25,560 nucleotides of DNA from positions 1 to 25,560 of the forward strand of contig JBGZBU010000002.1 in assembly GCA_041844835.1 (NCBI GenBank), read 5' to 3'. The notes beneath the pieces were generated by a model. The model was not told the DNA's origin, did not search any database, and saw only the letters and a list, made by a program, of their open reading frames with translations. This DNA is from CAUUCX01 sp041844835. GTDB lineage: Bacteria; Bacillota; Clostridia; Peptostreptococcales; Anaerovoracaceae. Positions 14,956 through 22,967 of this stretch are shown piece after piece. Within the stretch, counting starts at the first letter, position 1; each line of letters starts with the position of its first letter. The position numbers and the translations under genes were made by a program.

Positions 14956-15960
14956 TTGTATATTTTTGAAAACCGAATAAAAATTGAGGATAAGGAAAAG
15001 CTCAACGAGTATTTACGAGCGTATAGATATAACACTTCGGGGCTCTCATTTTTCTCGTTATATATGTGGCGCGATGTCAACTATTTTTCTTGGTTAAAAC
15101 AGGGGCAGTACGCGCTCATAAGCGGCATGAGTTATTTGGATCCCGAAGAGGATAAATTGTTGCCGTTCATGTTTCCGCCGCTTACAAAGACCGGTCGGTA
15201 TGACAAGGGTGAATTGGCGGAATTGTTGCATCACGCAAAGGAGATCTTCGAGGCGAAGGGACATCATTTCAATATAAGGCTTTTGCCCAAGCATATGATT
15301 CCAATCATAGAAAGTGCGTGTCCCGGGGAGTTTGTGTTTGTCGATGACAGACCGAATCATGACTACGTGTACCTTAAAGAAAATCTCGCTACGCTTTCGG
15401 GGCGCGCATATAGCTCAAAGCGCAATCACTTGAATTTTTTCCTGCGCAATTACACATATACATGGCGTGACATCTCTTTTGAAATGCAATCGGATATTAT
15501 GGAGTTTTTGGAACGTTTCAGTGCGCATAAAAACGATGGTGATGACGGCGCCGAGATTCTGGATTTGGAGCAGAAAGCCATGGTTGATGTGTTTGCAAAT
15601 ATTGATCAGCTGGATGCTTTCGGCGGAGGCATTTATATAAACGGTGTGCTCCAGGCATTGGCGGTGGGCAGTTACAATAATGAAGATACCGTAGTGGAGC
15701 ATATCGAAAAAGCCAACAGCGATTTTCGCGGGCTCTATCAATTGATAAATAAGGAATTTTGTATGCGCCTTCCCGATGATGTCGTATATGTTAATCGCGA
15801 AGAAGATGTAGGGCTTGAGAATTTGCGGAAATCAAAACTGTCGCTTAATCCGCATATGATGATCGAGAAGCATATAGCAGTTCCTCGCAGATATTGTGAA
15901 GACGGTGTGGTTCCCCGGAGGTACTGCACACCGAATTCGATAAGCGACAAAGAACGGTAA
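14956..15960 (+). CDS. DUF2156 (phosphatidylglycerol lysyltransferase C-terminal-like) acyltransferase-fold protein
   Basis: A 334-residue soluble protein of the DUF2156 type, a double GNAT-like fold found in the C-terminal domain of MprF and in stand-alone clostridial proteins. Supporting segments are LSFFSLYMWRDVNYFSW, YLKENLATLSGRAYSSKRNHLNFF (about residues 135-158), FGGGIYINGVLQALAVGSYN and YQLINKEFCMRLPDDVVYVNREEDVGLENLRKSK. The last segment is the hallmark of this group. Translation begins at TTG 14956, nine bases after GCGGAGG; no ATG is usable nearby. A terminator sits between it and the DtxR gene, and I see no clear promoter, so it may depend on read-through. The C-terminal tail carries a repeated VPRRYC motif. 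Function is unknown; transfer of an aminoacyl or acyl group is only a family-level guess. Confidence 0.8.
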   Translation: MYIFENRIKIEDKEKLNEYLRAYRYNTSGLSFFSLYMWRDVNYFSWLKQGQYALISGMSYLDPEEDKLLPFMFPPLTKTGRYDKGELAELLHHAKEIFEAKGHHFNIRLLPKHMIPIIESACPGEFVFVDDRPNHDYVYLKENLATLSGRAYSSKRNHLNFFLRNYTYTWRDISFEMQSDIMEFLERFSAHKNDGDDGAEILDLEQKAMVDVFANIDQLDAFGGGIYINGVLQALAVGSYNNEDTVVEHIEKANSDFRGLYQLINKEFCMRLPDDVVYVNREEDVGLENLRKSKLSLNPHMMIEKHIAVPRRYCEDGVVPRRYCTPNSISDKER

Positions 15961-15996
15961 TCGCTTAGTGCCGCGCGATCATGCTGCGCTTTGGGA

Positions 15997-16629
15997 TTAC
16001 TTTACAAGTTTTGAAATCTTCTTGAAGTTTGGTTGATCCGCACCGCTCAGGAGTTCAAATAAAATGCTTTCACAGGTTGTGATCGTCGCACCGGCATTCG
16101 TCATTCGTTTGAGCGAACGCGTCATGTCCATCGGCGATCTTGAGCCGACACAATCCTCAGCTAAAAAAACATTATAGCCGCATGCAATCAGTTGCAGTAC
16201 GGTCTGTTGAACGCATACGTGTGATTCTATGCCAAACACGATGACGGTGTTTTTCCCTAAATTTTCAAGAGCTCTCACAAACGCGGGCTCCCCTGCGGCA
16301 CCAAACGACATTTTTTCTATGTGACTGAACGCGGAAAAATCGTCGTGTGTCGACTCATCAAGGGGAAGGATGCCGATTTCCGCAATATCTCTGCACATCG
16401 CTTTTTTAATCTTTTCCGTCGTTCCTCCGAGCCCTTTCGTATATTGTTGAGTTGCAATTATGGGGATGTCGAGAACTCGCAGTCCCTCGATGAGTGTTGC
16501 AGCCTTTTTTTCTACATCCTGCCAGTCATGCATGGCAGGAAAAATCTTCTCCTGCAAGTCGATCATTACGGCAACTGTGTCATTTTTGCTTAACAACAAC
16601 TGATTGTATGCACTTTTTTTATTAATCAT
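15997..16629 (-). CDS. Isochorismatase-family cysteine hydrolase
   Basis: A 210-residue cytoplasmic alpha/beta hydrolase. The family triad is visible: Asp24 in VMIDLQEKIFP, Lys106 in HIEKMSF and Cys139 in GIESHVCVQQTV. The cis-peptide region GIESHVCV and the segment IATQQYTKGLG are typical of nicotinamidase/YcaC-like and unassigned isochorismatase-fold enzymes. Nothing nearby makes enterobactin-type siderophores, so true isochorismatase activity is unlikely. An AAAGGAG ribosome site precedes the ATG. It converges on the DUF2156 gene and diverges from glnS. The exact amide or ester substrate cannot be told. Confidence 0.85.
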   Translation of the reverse strand: MINKKSAYNQLLLSKNDTVAVMIDLQEKIFPAMHDWQDVEKKAATLIEGLRVLDIPIIATQQYTKGLGGTTEKIKKAMCRDIAEIGILPLDESTHDDFSAFSHIEKMSFGAAGEPAFVRALENLGKNTVIVFGIESHVCVQQTVLQLIACGYNVFLAEDCVGSRSPMDMTRSLKRMTNAGATITTCESILFELLSGADQPNFKKISKLVK

Positions 16630-16771
16630 GGTATTCTCCTTTTCAGCTCTTTACATATAATAGAACTACGCCGTTATTTTAACACATTTTCAAAACAAAG
16701 TGTGGTAGAATAGTAAAGATAGCGGATGATGAAAATCATATTGAATCAATATTTTTTATAAGGAGGCGACG

Positions 16772-18427
16772 ATGTCAGAGGTGACGGGTATCGGCAACAA
16801 TTTCATTCATAACATCATAGATGAAGACAATAGAACGGGGAAATACGGAGGGGCCGTCTATACGCGTTTTCCTCCCGAGCCCAACGGGTATTTGCATATA
16901 GGGCATGCAAAATCAATATGTTTAAATTTTTCGACCGCATTGAAATATGGCGGAAAATGCAATCTGAGATATGATGACACCAATCCTGAAAAAGAGGAGA
17001 TGGAATATGTAAGCTCAATAGAAAACGATGTGCACTGGCTGGGATTTGAATGGACGCAAAAGCTGTGGGCTTCAGATTATTTTGAAGAAATGTACGATTG
17101 CGCCGTTCAACTTATAAAAGAAGGCAAGGCTTTTGTCTGCGATCTTTCCGCTGAAGAAATGCGCGAATACCGCGGAACGCTCACAAAACCCGGCAAGGAG
17201 TCTCCGTATCGCAAAAGAAGCATCGAGGAAAACATGAGTCTTTTTGCAGAAATGCGTGCCGGGAAATACGCCGACGGAGAAAAAGTGCTGCGCGCAAAGA
17301 TAGACATGGCATCTCCGAACATAAATATGAGAGATCCGATAATTTACAGGATCGCACATGCTGAGCACCACAACACGGGAGATAAATGGTGCATTTATCC
17401 CATGTATGATTTTGCGCATCCGATCGAGGATGCAATCGAGGGTATTACGCACTCAATATGCACATTGGAGTTTGAAGATCACAGGCCGCTTTATGATTGG
17501 GTTCTTAAGGAACTGGGCAGATGGGATCCCGCTCCGCAGCAAATAGAATTCGCAAGATTGAATCTCACAAATACGCTGATGAGTAAGAGATTCTTGAAAA
17601 AACTTGTAGATGAGGGACTTGTCAGCGGTTGGGACGACCCCAGAATGCCTACGATTGCGGGACTGCGCCGCAGAGGATACACCCCTGAGGCAATACGTGA
17701 TTTTTGCGAAAGGATAGGTGTCTCGAAAGCTAACAGCGTAGTGGATATCGACTACTTGGAACATTGTATCAGAGATGATCTCAAATCAAAGGTGCAATCA
17801 CGCAATGTCGTTACAAATCCGCTTAAAGTCATAATTACGAACTATCCCGAGGGGCAGCTTGAATATGTGGAAATTGAAAACAGCAGAGAGCACGAGGAAT
17901 GGGGAACGAGGGAAATCCCTTTTTCGCGTGAGCTTTGGATAGACGGCGCTGATTTTCAAGAGGTGCCGGAGAAAAAATATTTCAGACTCTTCCCCGGAAA
18001 TGAAGTGCGCTTGAAAGGTGCGTATTTCGTGACATGTACGGATTGTATCAAAAATGATGACGGCTCCGTCAAGGAGATACACTGCACATATGATCCCGAG
18101 ACAAAATCCGGAGAGGGTTTCGAGGGACGAAAGGTCAAGGGAACCATTCATTTTGTCGAAGCAAGTACCGCAGTTCCGCTCGAAGTCAGGGAATATGACT
18201 ATTTGATGACGGACGGTTTGGATGGGACACAGGAATTCAACAGCGAATCTTTAAATGTTGTTGCCGCTTACGGGGAGCCGGGAATGGCGGAGGCAATGCC
18301 CGGCGAGCAATTTCAGTTTTTCAGGTTGGGATACTATATCGCTGACGAAAAGGATTCCTCCGAAAATGCAACGGGGAAAAAGGTCTTTAACAAAACCGTG
18401 GGACTGAAAAGCACATGGAAAAAATAA
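16772..18427 (+). CDS. glnS: Glutaminyl-tRNA synthetase
   Basis: A 551-residue class I synthetase that charges tRNA-Gln directly. The HIGH region is PPEPNGYLHIGHAKSIC (about residues 34-50) and the KMSKS-type loop is LMSKRFLKKL (about 270). GlnRS-specific blocks include RYDDTNPEKE, the acceptor-binding domain, and the two C-terminal beta-barrels that read the anticodon (about 340-530). AAGGAGG precedes the ATG by 6 bases. A weak -10 (TAGAAT 16706-16711) without a clear -35 lies upstream. Having GlnRS means the cell does not rely only on the Glu-tRNA-Gln amidotransferase route, as many Firmicutes do. The gene is flanked by minus-strand genes, so it is its own unit. Confidence 0.97.
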   Translation: MSEVTGIGNNFIHNIIDEDNRTGKYGGAVYTRFPPEPNGYLHIGHAKSICLNFSTALKYGGKCNLRYDDTNPEKEEMEYVSSIENDVHWLGFEWTQKLWASDYFEEMYDCAVQLIKEGKAFVCDLSAEEMREYRGTLTKPGKESPYRKRSIEENMSLFAEMRAGKYADGEKVLRAKIDMASPNINMRDPIIYRIAHAEHHNTGDKWCIYPMYDFAHPIEDAIEGITHSICTLEFEDHRPLYDWVLKELGRWDPAPQQIEFARLNLTNTLMSKRFLKKLVDEGLVSGWDDPRMPTIAGLRRRGYTPEAIRDFCERIGVSKANSVVDIDYLEHCIRDDLKSKVQSRNVVTNPLKVIITNYPEGQLEYVEIENSREHEEWGTREIPFSRELWIDGADFQEVPEKKYFRLFPGNEVRLKGAYFVTCTDCIKNDDGSVKEIHCTYDPETKSGEGFEGRKVKGTIHFVEASTAVPLEVREYDYLMTDGLDGTQEFNSESLNVVAAYGEPGMAEAMPGEQFQFFRLGYYIADEKDSSENATGKKVFNKTVGLKSTWKK

Positions 18428-18462
18428 GCGGAATCAGCATGATGCTATAGATATCCCGCTTA
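18425..18462 (-). terminator. Probable terminator of the prepilin peptidase gene
   Basis: Read on the minus strand, an outer TAAGCGG/CCGCTTA stem (18456-18462 with 18425-18431) and an inner AGCATgATGCT stem lead into ATTTTTT. The plus strand lacks a T-run. The outer arms contain the stop codons of both converging genes. Confidence 0.45.
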
Positions 18463-19206
18463 AAATAAGCGGAAAAACGGATATGAGGCGAATTTGAATC
18501 CGAACAATATGTATATGCCCGCACATATGGCGATTATGTGAGCATAAGGCTCGTAATCGCCTCTTTTTGTTTTCCCGGCAAGGATTTTCAGCGAATACAA
18601 AATGCCGGACAGAATAGAAGATGTGACGAGGATGAATAAAATGCCCGTATTTCCGGTGAGGAGCCCCAGCACCGCTGAAAGCTTAATATCTCCAGCGCCT
18701 ATTATCATCTTTTTTGTGAATATTTTCCCCGACAGAGAAATGAGCAGTAATATTCCCCCGCCGATGAGAGCTCCGATCACGGGGGCGGCAAATCCGCCGT
18801 GCATGCGCACGAATCCGATTGCACAAATTGCGAGCAAAACAACAAATTGATCCGGAACGATCATGTATTTCAAATCAGATATGCTTATCTCAAGTAAAGC
18901 CCACAGTGATAACAGCGCGGGCAGGGCAAAGTATATATCGTAAAAAACGAGCCATAGGGCGCAAACACAAAAAAACAGGCTGAACAGCGGTTTGTACGGA
19001 TATGATTTCAAACGCTGTTCCCCCGATTGCAATTGTTCAAGCAACTCTTTTTCGGGGGATTCTCCGTATTCGGTGAGCCATGCGGGAGGTATTTTATTGA
19101 ATACGAAAACGGCTGCATTGCCGAGGAGTATTCCTACTATGATTGCGGCGCATGAAAAACATAGTATGGTGAAAATTATAAAATTATCAAGTAGAAAGTC
19201 TCTCAT
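18460..19206 (-). CDS. Type IV prepilin peptidase (A24 family), no other pilus gene nearby
   Basis: A 248-residue membrane protein with about seven hydrophobic segments. It has both aspartates of the A24 aspartic peptidases that trim prepilins: Asp111 in SISDLKYMIVPD and Asp173 in IIGAGDIKLSAVLG. The N-terminal part (GILLGNAAVFVFNKIP) resembles the usual start of PilD/ComC, but the Cys-rich methyltransferase site is missing. GGAG precedes the ATG. No pilin, ATPase or secretion gene is in the window, so its substrates must be encoded elsewhere (competence pseudopili or Tad/Flp-type pili are possible). The peptidase assignment is solid, the substrate is not. Confidence 0.85.
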   Translation of the reverse strand: MRDFLLDNFIIFTILCFSCAAIIVGILLGNAAVFVFNKIPPAWLTEYGESPEKELLEQLQSGEQRLKSYPYKPLFSLFFCVCALWLVFYDIYFALPALLSLWALLEISISDLKYMIVPDQFVVLLAICAIGFVRMHGGFAAPVIGALIGGGILLLISLSGKIFTKKMIIGAGDIKLSAVLGLLTGNTGILFILVTSSILSGILYSLKILAGKTKRGDYEPYAHIIAICAGIYILFGFKFASYPFFRLF

Positions 19207-19320
19207 AGCGGTTCTCCCTATAGTTTCAAATTCATGCAGCGGATTATACGCAGTAGAATTTCCTTATTCCATATTTTACCATACAGGTATTCTAAAATCC
19301 ACCCAAAACAAATAAAAATA

Positions 19321-19329
19321 TGATATAAT
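19321..19329 (+). promoter_or_regulatory. Extended -10 promoter ahead of the kinase-metG genes
   Basis: TGATATAAT (19321-19329): a perfect TATAAT with TG in the extended position. The expected -35 site (about 19301) does not match, which extended -10 promoters tolerate. Confidence 0.5.
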
Positions 19330-19374
19330 AACCGCATTCATTATATGCTCATGATTGTTTTGAAAGGCAGAGAA

Positions 19375-20010
19375 TTGTTCGTTATGGAGAGAAGAATTAT
19401 AACGATTGCACGCGAATTTGGAAGCGGAGGCAGGATAATTGCCCAGAAAGTAGCTGAAAAGATGGGCTACAATTTTTATGATAAGGAGCTGATAGCCCGA
19501 GTGGCGGAGGAAAGCGGCTTTTCTCTAGATTGCATAAAGGACAGTGATGAAAACACAAATCAGGGAGGATTCTTGAGCATGAGCCTGCTGGGGACTTCGA
19601 CATTTGCCCGTGGCATGAATTCTCATGATGCGATTTCAAATTCAGGGAAGATATATATAGCACAGTGCAATGTAATAAAAAGCATTGCAGAAACCGAAAA
19701 AGCGGTGATAGTGGGCAGGAGCGCCAGCCAGGTGCTCAGAGGCAGGCGTGATGCATTGCATGTTTTTATACATGGGCAAATTGAGGACAAAATCAAACGG
19801 GCAATTGAATGCTACGGAATCAATGAAAAAGATGCCGAAAAAACAATATTTGAAAAGGATAAGTCGCGTGCGGCATATTTTAAGAATTATAGCGGTATGC
19901 AATGGGGCATGGCGGCTCATTACGATATAACGCTTAACAGCAGCAGTTTCGGGCTTGATTTTTGCGCGGATCTTATTGTTTCAATAGCGGAGGGGGAAAG
20001 AAATGAGTAA
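19375..20010 (+). CDS. Cytidylate kinase-like family protein
   Basis: A P-loop NTPase-like protein of about 211 residues (Cytidylate_kin2 type). It opens with RIITIAREFGSGGRIIAQKVAEKMG and YDKELIARVAEESG, the family hallmark, where the P-loop Lys is Arg. Other conserved parts are AVIVGRSASQVL and HVFIHGQIEDKIKRAIE, and an Arg in KDKSRAAYFKNYSG. These proteins resemble CMP kinase, but their true substrate is generally not known. Start choice is open: TTG 19375 has GAAAGG 7 bases upstream, ATG 19384 has poorer spacing, and ATG 19345 has no ribosome site. The stop overlaps the metG start by 8 bases (ATGAGTAA), so the two are translationally coupled. Confidence 0.8.
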   Translation: MFVMERRIITIAREFGSGGRIIAQKVAEKMGYNFYDKELIARVAEESGFSLDCIKDSDENTNQGGFLSMSLLGTSTFARGMNSHDAISNSGKIYIAQCNVIKSIAETEKAVIVGRSASQVLRGRRDALHVFIHGQIEDKIKRAIECYGINEKDAEKTIFEKDKSRAAYFKNYSGMQWGMAAHYDITLNSSSFGLDFCADLIVSIAEGERNE

Positions 20011-22060
20011 TATCAACAATAACTTTGATAATGGAGTTGTTTCGCCGGTCAAACCGCGGGGAAAGTACTATATTACTACACCGATATATTATCCCAGTGC
20101 AAATTTACACGTAGGGCACACATATTGTACGGTTATGGCGGATGCCATGGCGCGTTTTAAGCGTTTGCAGGGCTATGATGTGCGTTTTTTGACGGGAACC
20201 GATGAACACGGCCAAAAAATACAGCAGATTGCGGAAAAAGCGGGGATGAAACCCATTGAATATACCGATATGATTGTAGAGGGCATAATCAAGCTCTGGG
20301 AAAAGATGGAGATTTCATACGATGATTTTATTCGTACGACTGAGGACAGGCATGTAAAAAGGGTGCAGGAAATCTTCAAAAAACTTTATGAAAAGGGCGA
20401 CATCTATAAGGGGGAATATGAGGGCATGTACTGTGCTCCCTGTGAAGCGTTTTGGACGGAGACGCAGCTAAATGACGGAAAGTGCCCGGATTGCGGGAGA
20501 GATGTTACCTCGGAAAAAGAAGAAGCATACTTTTTCAAATTGTCAAAATATCAAGATGCTTTGGAGGATCTATTTGTAAACAATCCTGCATTTTTAGAAC
20601 CGGATGCGAGACGTAATGAGATGCTCAGCTTTGTGCGACAGGGGCTTGATGATTTGTGCATATCGCGTTCTTCATTTGACTGGGGGATTCCCGTACCGCT
20701 GGATGAAAAGCATGTCATATACGTGTGGCTTGACGCGCTCAGCAACTATATTACGGCGCTTGGATATCCCGATGACACCGATCTTTATAATAAATACTGG
20801 CCGGCGGATGTTCACCTGGTGGGAAAAGAAATTGTAAGATTTCACAGCATAATATGGCCGGCAATGCTCATGAGTTTGGATATTCCTCTACCGAAACAGG
20901 TACTCGGACACGGTTGGCTTTTGATTGACGGACGGAAGATGAGCAAATCCTCCGGCAATGTGGTGGATCCGATACTTCTTATAGAGCGTTACGGCGTAGA
21001 TGCATTGAAATATTTTCTGCTGCGTGAATATACTTTCGGTCAGGACGGAGTCTTCACAAATGAGACGATGCTTCGCCGTATAAATTCGGATCTTGCAAAT
21101 GATTTGGGCAATTTATTGTCGCGCACGATTTCAATGATTGAAAAATACTGCGACGGTGTGATTCCGGAAATTCCTCACATATGCAGAGGGGATGTCTGCA
21201 AAATGGGATTTGAGGACGATGAGCTCGATATGGAACTTAAAAAAATTGCGGTAGAAGCCGGGCATCTGGTGGAAGCGGAAATGGACAAATTTTCCTACAG
21301 CACCGCACTTGAACAGATTTGGGTGCTCGTGAGACGCGCCAATAAGTATATAGATGAAACCATGCCTTGGGTGCTCGGGAAATCCGAAAATGAAGAGGAT
21401 TCGATGAGACTTTCGCGTGTAATGAACAGATTGGCGGAGTCTCTCAGAATAATATCAATACTCATATATCCGTTTATGCATACGAGCGCGGCTGAAATGC
21501 GTACGCAGCTGGGGATAGGAGATCAGCCGGTAGTATGGGAAGATGCGTTCGTTTTCGATATGATAGGCGGATCAAAGGTCAAAAAAGGTGAGAATTTGTT
21601 CAACAGATTCGACATAGAGAAGGAGAAAGAAGCTCTCGCCGCACTGAGCGGCGCGGATATTTCCCCTGCAGAGCCCGCAGCGGACGCTGCAGAAAAAAAT
21701 AATAAAGCGGAAAGTGAACAAACGGATGAACAGGCACGTAAGGCTCCTATAGAATTTGACGATTTTGATAAAATCGATTTAAGGGTAGGCGTTATACTTG
21801 AAGCCGAAAAACATCCCGACGCCGATAAATTGCTGGTATTCAAGCTCAAGGTGGGATCCGAGGTTCGTCAGGTGATCTCAGGTGTTGCCGCATATTTTGA
21901 TCCTGCCGAAATGGTAGGGAAAAAGGTGATACTCGTGGCAAATCTCAAACCCAGAAAGCTTAGGGGGCTTGAATCCAATGGAATGCTGCTTTTTGCAGAC
22001 AACGGCGAGAGAGTGGAGATTGTTACGACCGATGCCGAGGACGGAAATCGGGTTTCTTAA
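20003..22060 (+). CDS. metG: Methionyl-tRNA synthetase with C-terminal tRNA-binding domain
   Basis: A 685-residue class I enzyme that charges initiator and elongator tRNA-Met. The HIGH motif is PSANLHVGHTYC (about residues 31-42). A zinc knuckle has Cys144, Cys147, Cys161 and Cys164 (CAPC...CPDC). KMSKS is at 312-316. A charged Glu/Ala-rich linker (about 550-590) leads to the dimerising EMAP/Trbp111-type domain from about residue 595: FDKIDLRVGVILEAEKHPDA and LRGLESNGMLLFA. GGAGGGGGAAAG precedes the ATG, which overlaps the kinase gene. No T-box leader is seen; it shares the upstream promoter. Confidence 0.97.
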   Translation: MSNINNNFDNGVVSPVKPRGKYYITTPIYYPSANLHVGHTYCTVMADAMARFKRLQGYDVRFLTGTDEHGQKIQQIAEKAGMKPIEYTDMIVEGIIKLWEKMEISYDDFIRTTEDRHVKRVQEIFKKLYEKGDIYKGEYEGMYCAPCEAFWTETQLNDGKCPDCGRDVTSEKEEAYFFKLSKYQDALEDLFVNNPAFLEPDARRNEMLSFVRQGLDDLCISRSSFDWGIPVPLDEKHVIYVWLDALSNYITALGYPDDTDLYNKYWPADVHLVGKEIVRFHSIIWPAMLMSLDIPLPKQVLGHGWLLIDGRKMSKSSGNVVDPILLIERYGVDALKYFLLREYTFGQDGVFTNETMLRRINSDLANDLGNLLSRTISMIEKYCDGVIPEIPHICRGDVCKMGFEDDELDMELKKIAVEAGHLVEAEMDKFSYSTALEQIWVLVRRANKYIDETMPWVLGKSENEEDSMRLSRVMNRLAESLRIISILIYPFMHTSAAEMRTQLGIGDQPVVWEDAFVFDMIGGSKVKKGENLFNRFDIEKEKEALAALSGADISPAEPAADAAEKNNKAESEQTDEQARKAPIEFDDFDKIDLRVGVILEAEKHPDADKLLVFKLKVGSEVRQVISGVAAYFDPAEMVGKKVILVANLKPRKLRGLESNGMLLFADNGERVEIVTTDAEDGNRVS

Positions 22061-22119
22061 CGCGGGCACGTTCTGATTATACTTGGTTACATGATTTTTT
22101 TTGGGGTAGGGGGTACCGT

Positions 22120-22962
22120 ATGCTATACGATTCGCATACACATTTTAATGATTTGGGTTACAGCGATGAAAAAAGAAAGGCAGTGCTTAAGGCTGCGGAT
22201 GATGCCGTTCGCGCCGGAACTCTATGCTATGTCAACGATATCGGATGTGATCTTGAAACATCGATGCTTGCCGTAAAGCACAGCGAGCAATACCCTTGGT
22301 GTTATGCGACCGTGGGATACCACCCTCATGACGCCCGCCACATGGGTGATGATGAATTCGCCATGATCAAGATGCTTGCTCGTAAGGAGAAAGTTAAAGC
22401 TATCGGTGAAATCGGCCTGGATTTTTACCGCGATCATTCACCGCGTGACGTGCAGCGAGAAGTTTTTCGTAAACAGATAAGGCTGGCGAATGATATGAAA
22501 ATGCCCATAGTGATCCACGAACGCGATGCGGGCAAGGAGGTTATGGATATATTGATCGAGGAAGGCGCTTTTTCGGAAATGCGCAAATCGTGGTTTCCAA
22601 AACGTCCTGATGTGGACGGAGGATTGACGGAAGATGCTCGCGTGCTCATACATTGCTATTCCGGAAGTCTTGAGACTGCAGAAACTTATGTGGGCTTGGG
22701 GGCGACGATATCGATAGCGGGGCCGGTCACTTATAAAAATTCAAAAAAACTTCCTGAAGTCGTGATCGGGATTCCTATCGAGTTTCTTACCATTGAGACG
22801 GATGCTCCTTTTTTAACGCCGGAGCCGCTTAGGGGGAATAAAAATCAACCCGAATATGTGGAGTATGTCGCGCGAAAAATTGCGGAATTAAAGGGGATGT
22901 CATATGAGGACGTTGCAGAAACAACCTGCAAAAATGCAAAGCGCTTTTTTTCCGTTGAGTAA
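22120..22962 (+). CDS. TatD-family metal-dependent deoxyribonuclease
   Basis: A 280-residue TIM-barrel hydrolase of the TatD/YcfH group. The metal-binding residues are visible: DSHTHFND (His6, His8), AIGEIGLDFYRD, the His in PIVIHERD, the His in VLIHCYSGS, and the Asp in TIETDAPFLTP. About 20 extra residues (around 147-166, SEMRKSWFPKRPDVDGGLTE) sit before VLIHCYSGS; shorter homologues usually go directly on at that point. A GGGGTAGGGGG stretch precedes the ATG. The order metG-tatD is common in Firmicutes and supports co-transcription. It ends 5 bases from the converging tilS stop, with no terminator between. Confidence 0.92.
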   Translation: MLYDSHTHFNDLGYSDEKRKAVLKAADDAVRAGTLCYVNDIGCDLETSMLAVKHSEQYPWCYATVGYHPHDARHMGDDEFAMIKMLARKEKVKAIGEIGLDFYRDHSPRDVQREVFRKQIRLANDMKMPIVIHERDAGKEVMDILIEEGAFSEMRKSWFPKRPDVDGGLTEDARVLIHCYSGSLETAETYVGLGATISIAGPVTYKNSKKLPEVVIGIPIEFLTIETDAPFLTPEPLRGNKNQPEYVEYVARKIAELKGMSYEDVAETTCKNAKRFFSVE

Positions 22963-22967
22963 TAAAA

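Noticed and set aside
16738..16760. ATATTG/CAATAT hairpin with T-run in the glnS leader, as a possible attenuator
   Set aside because: The stem is short and only A-T rich, so it is too weak to support.
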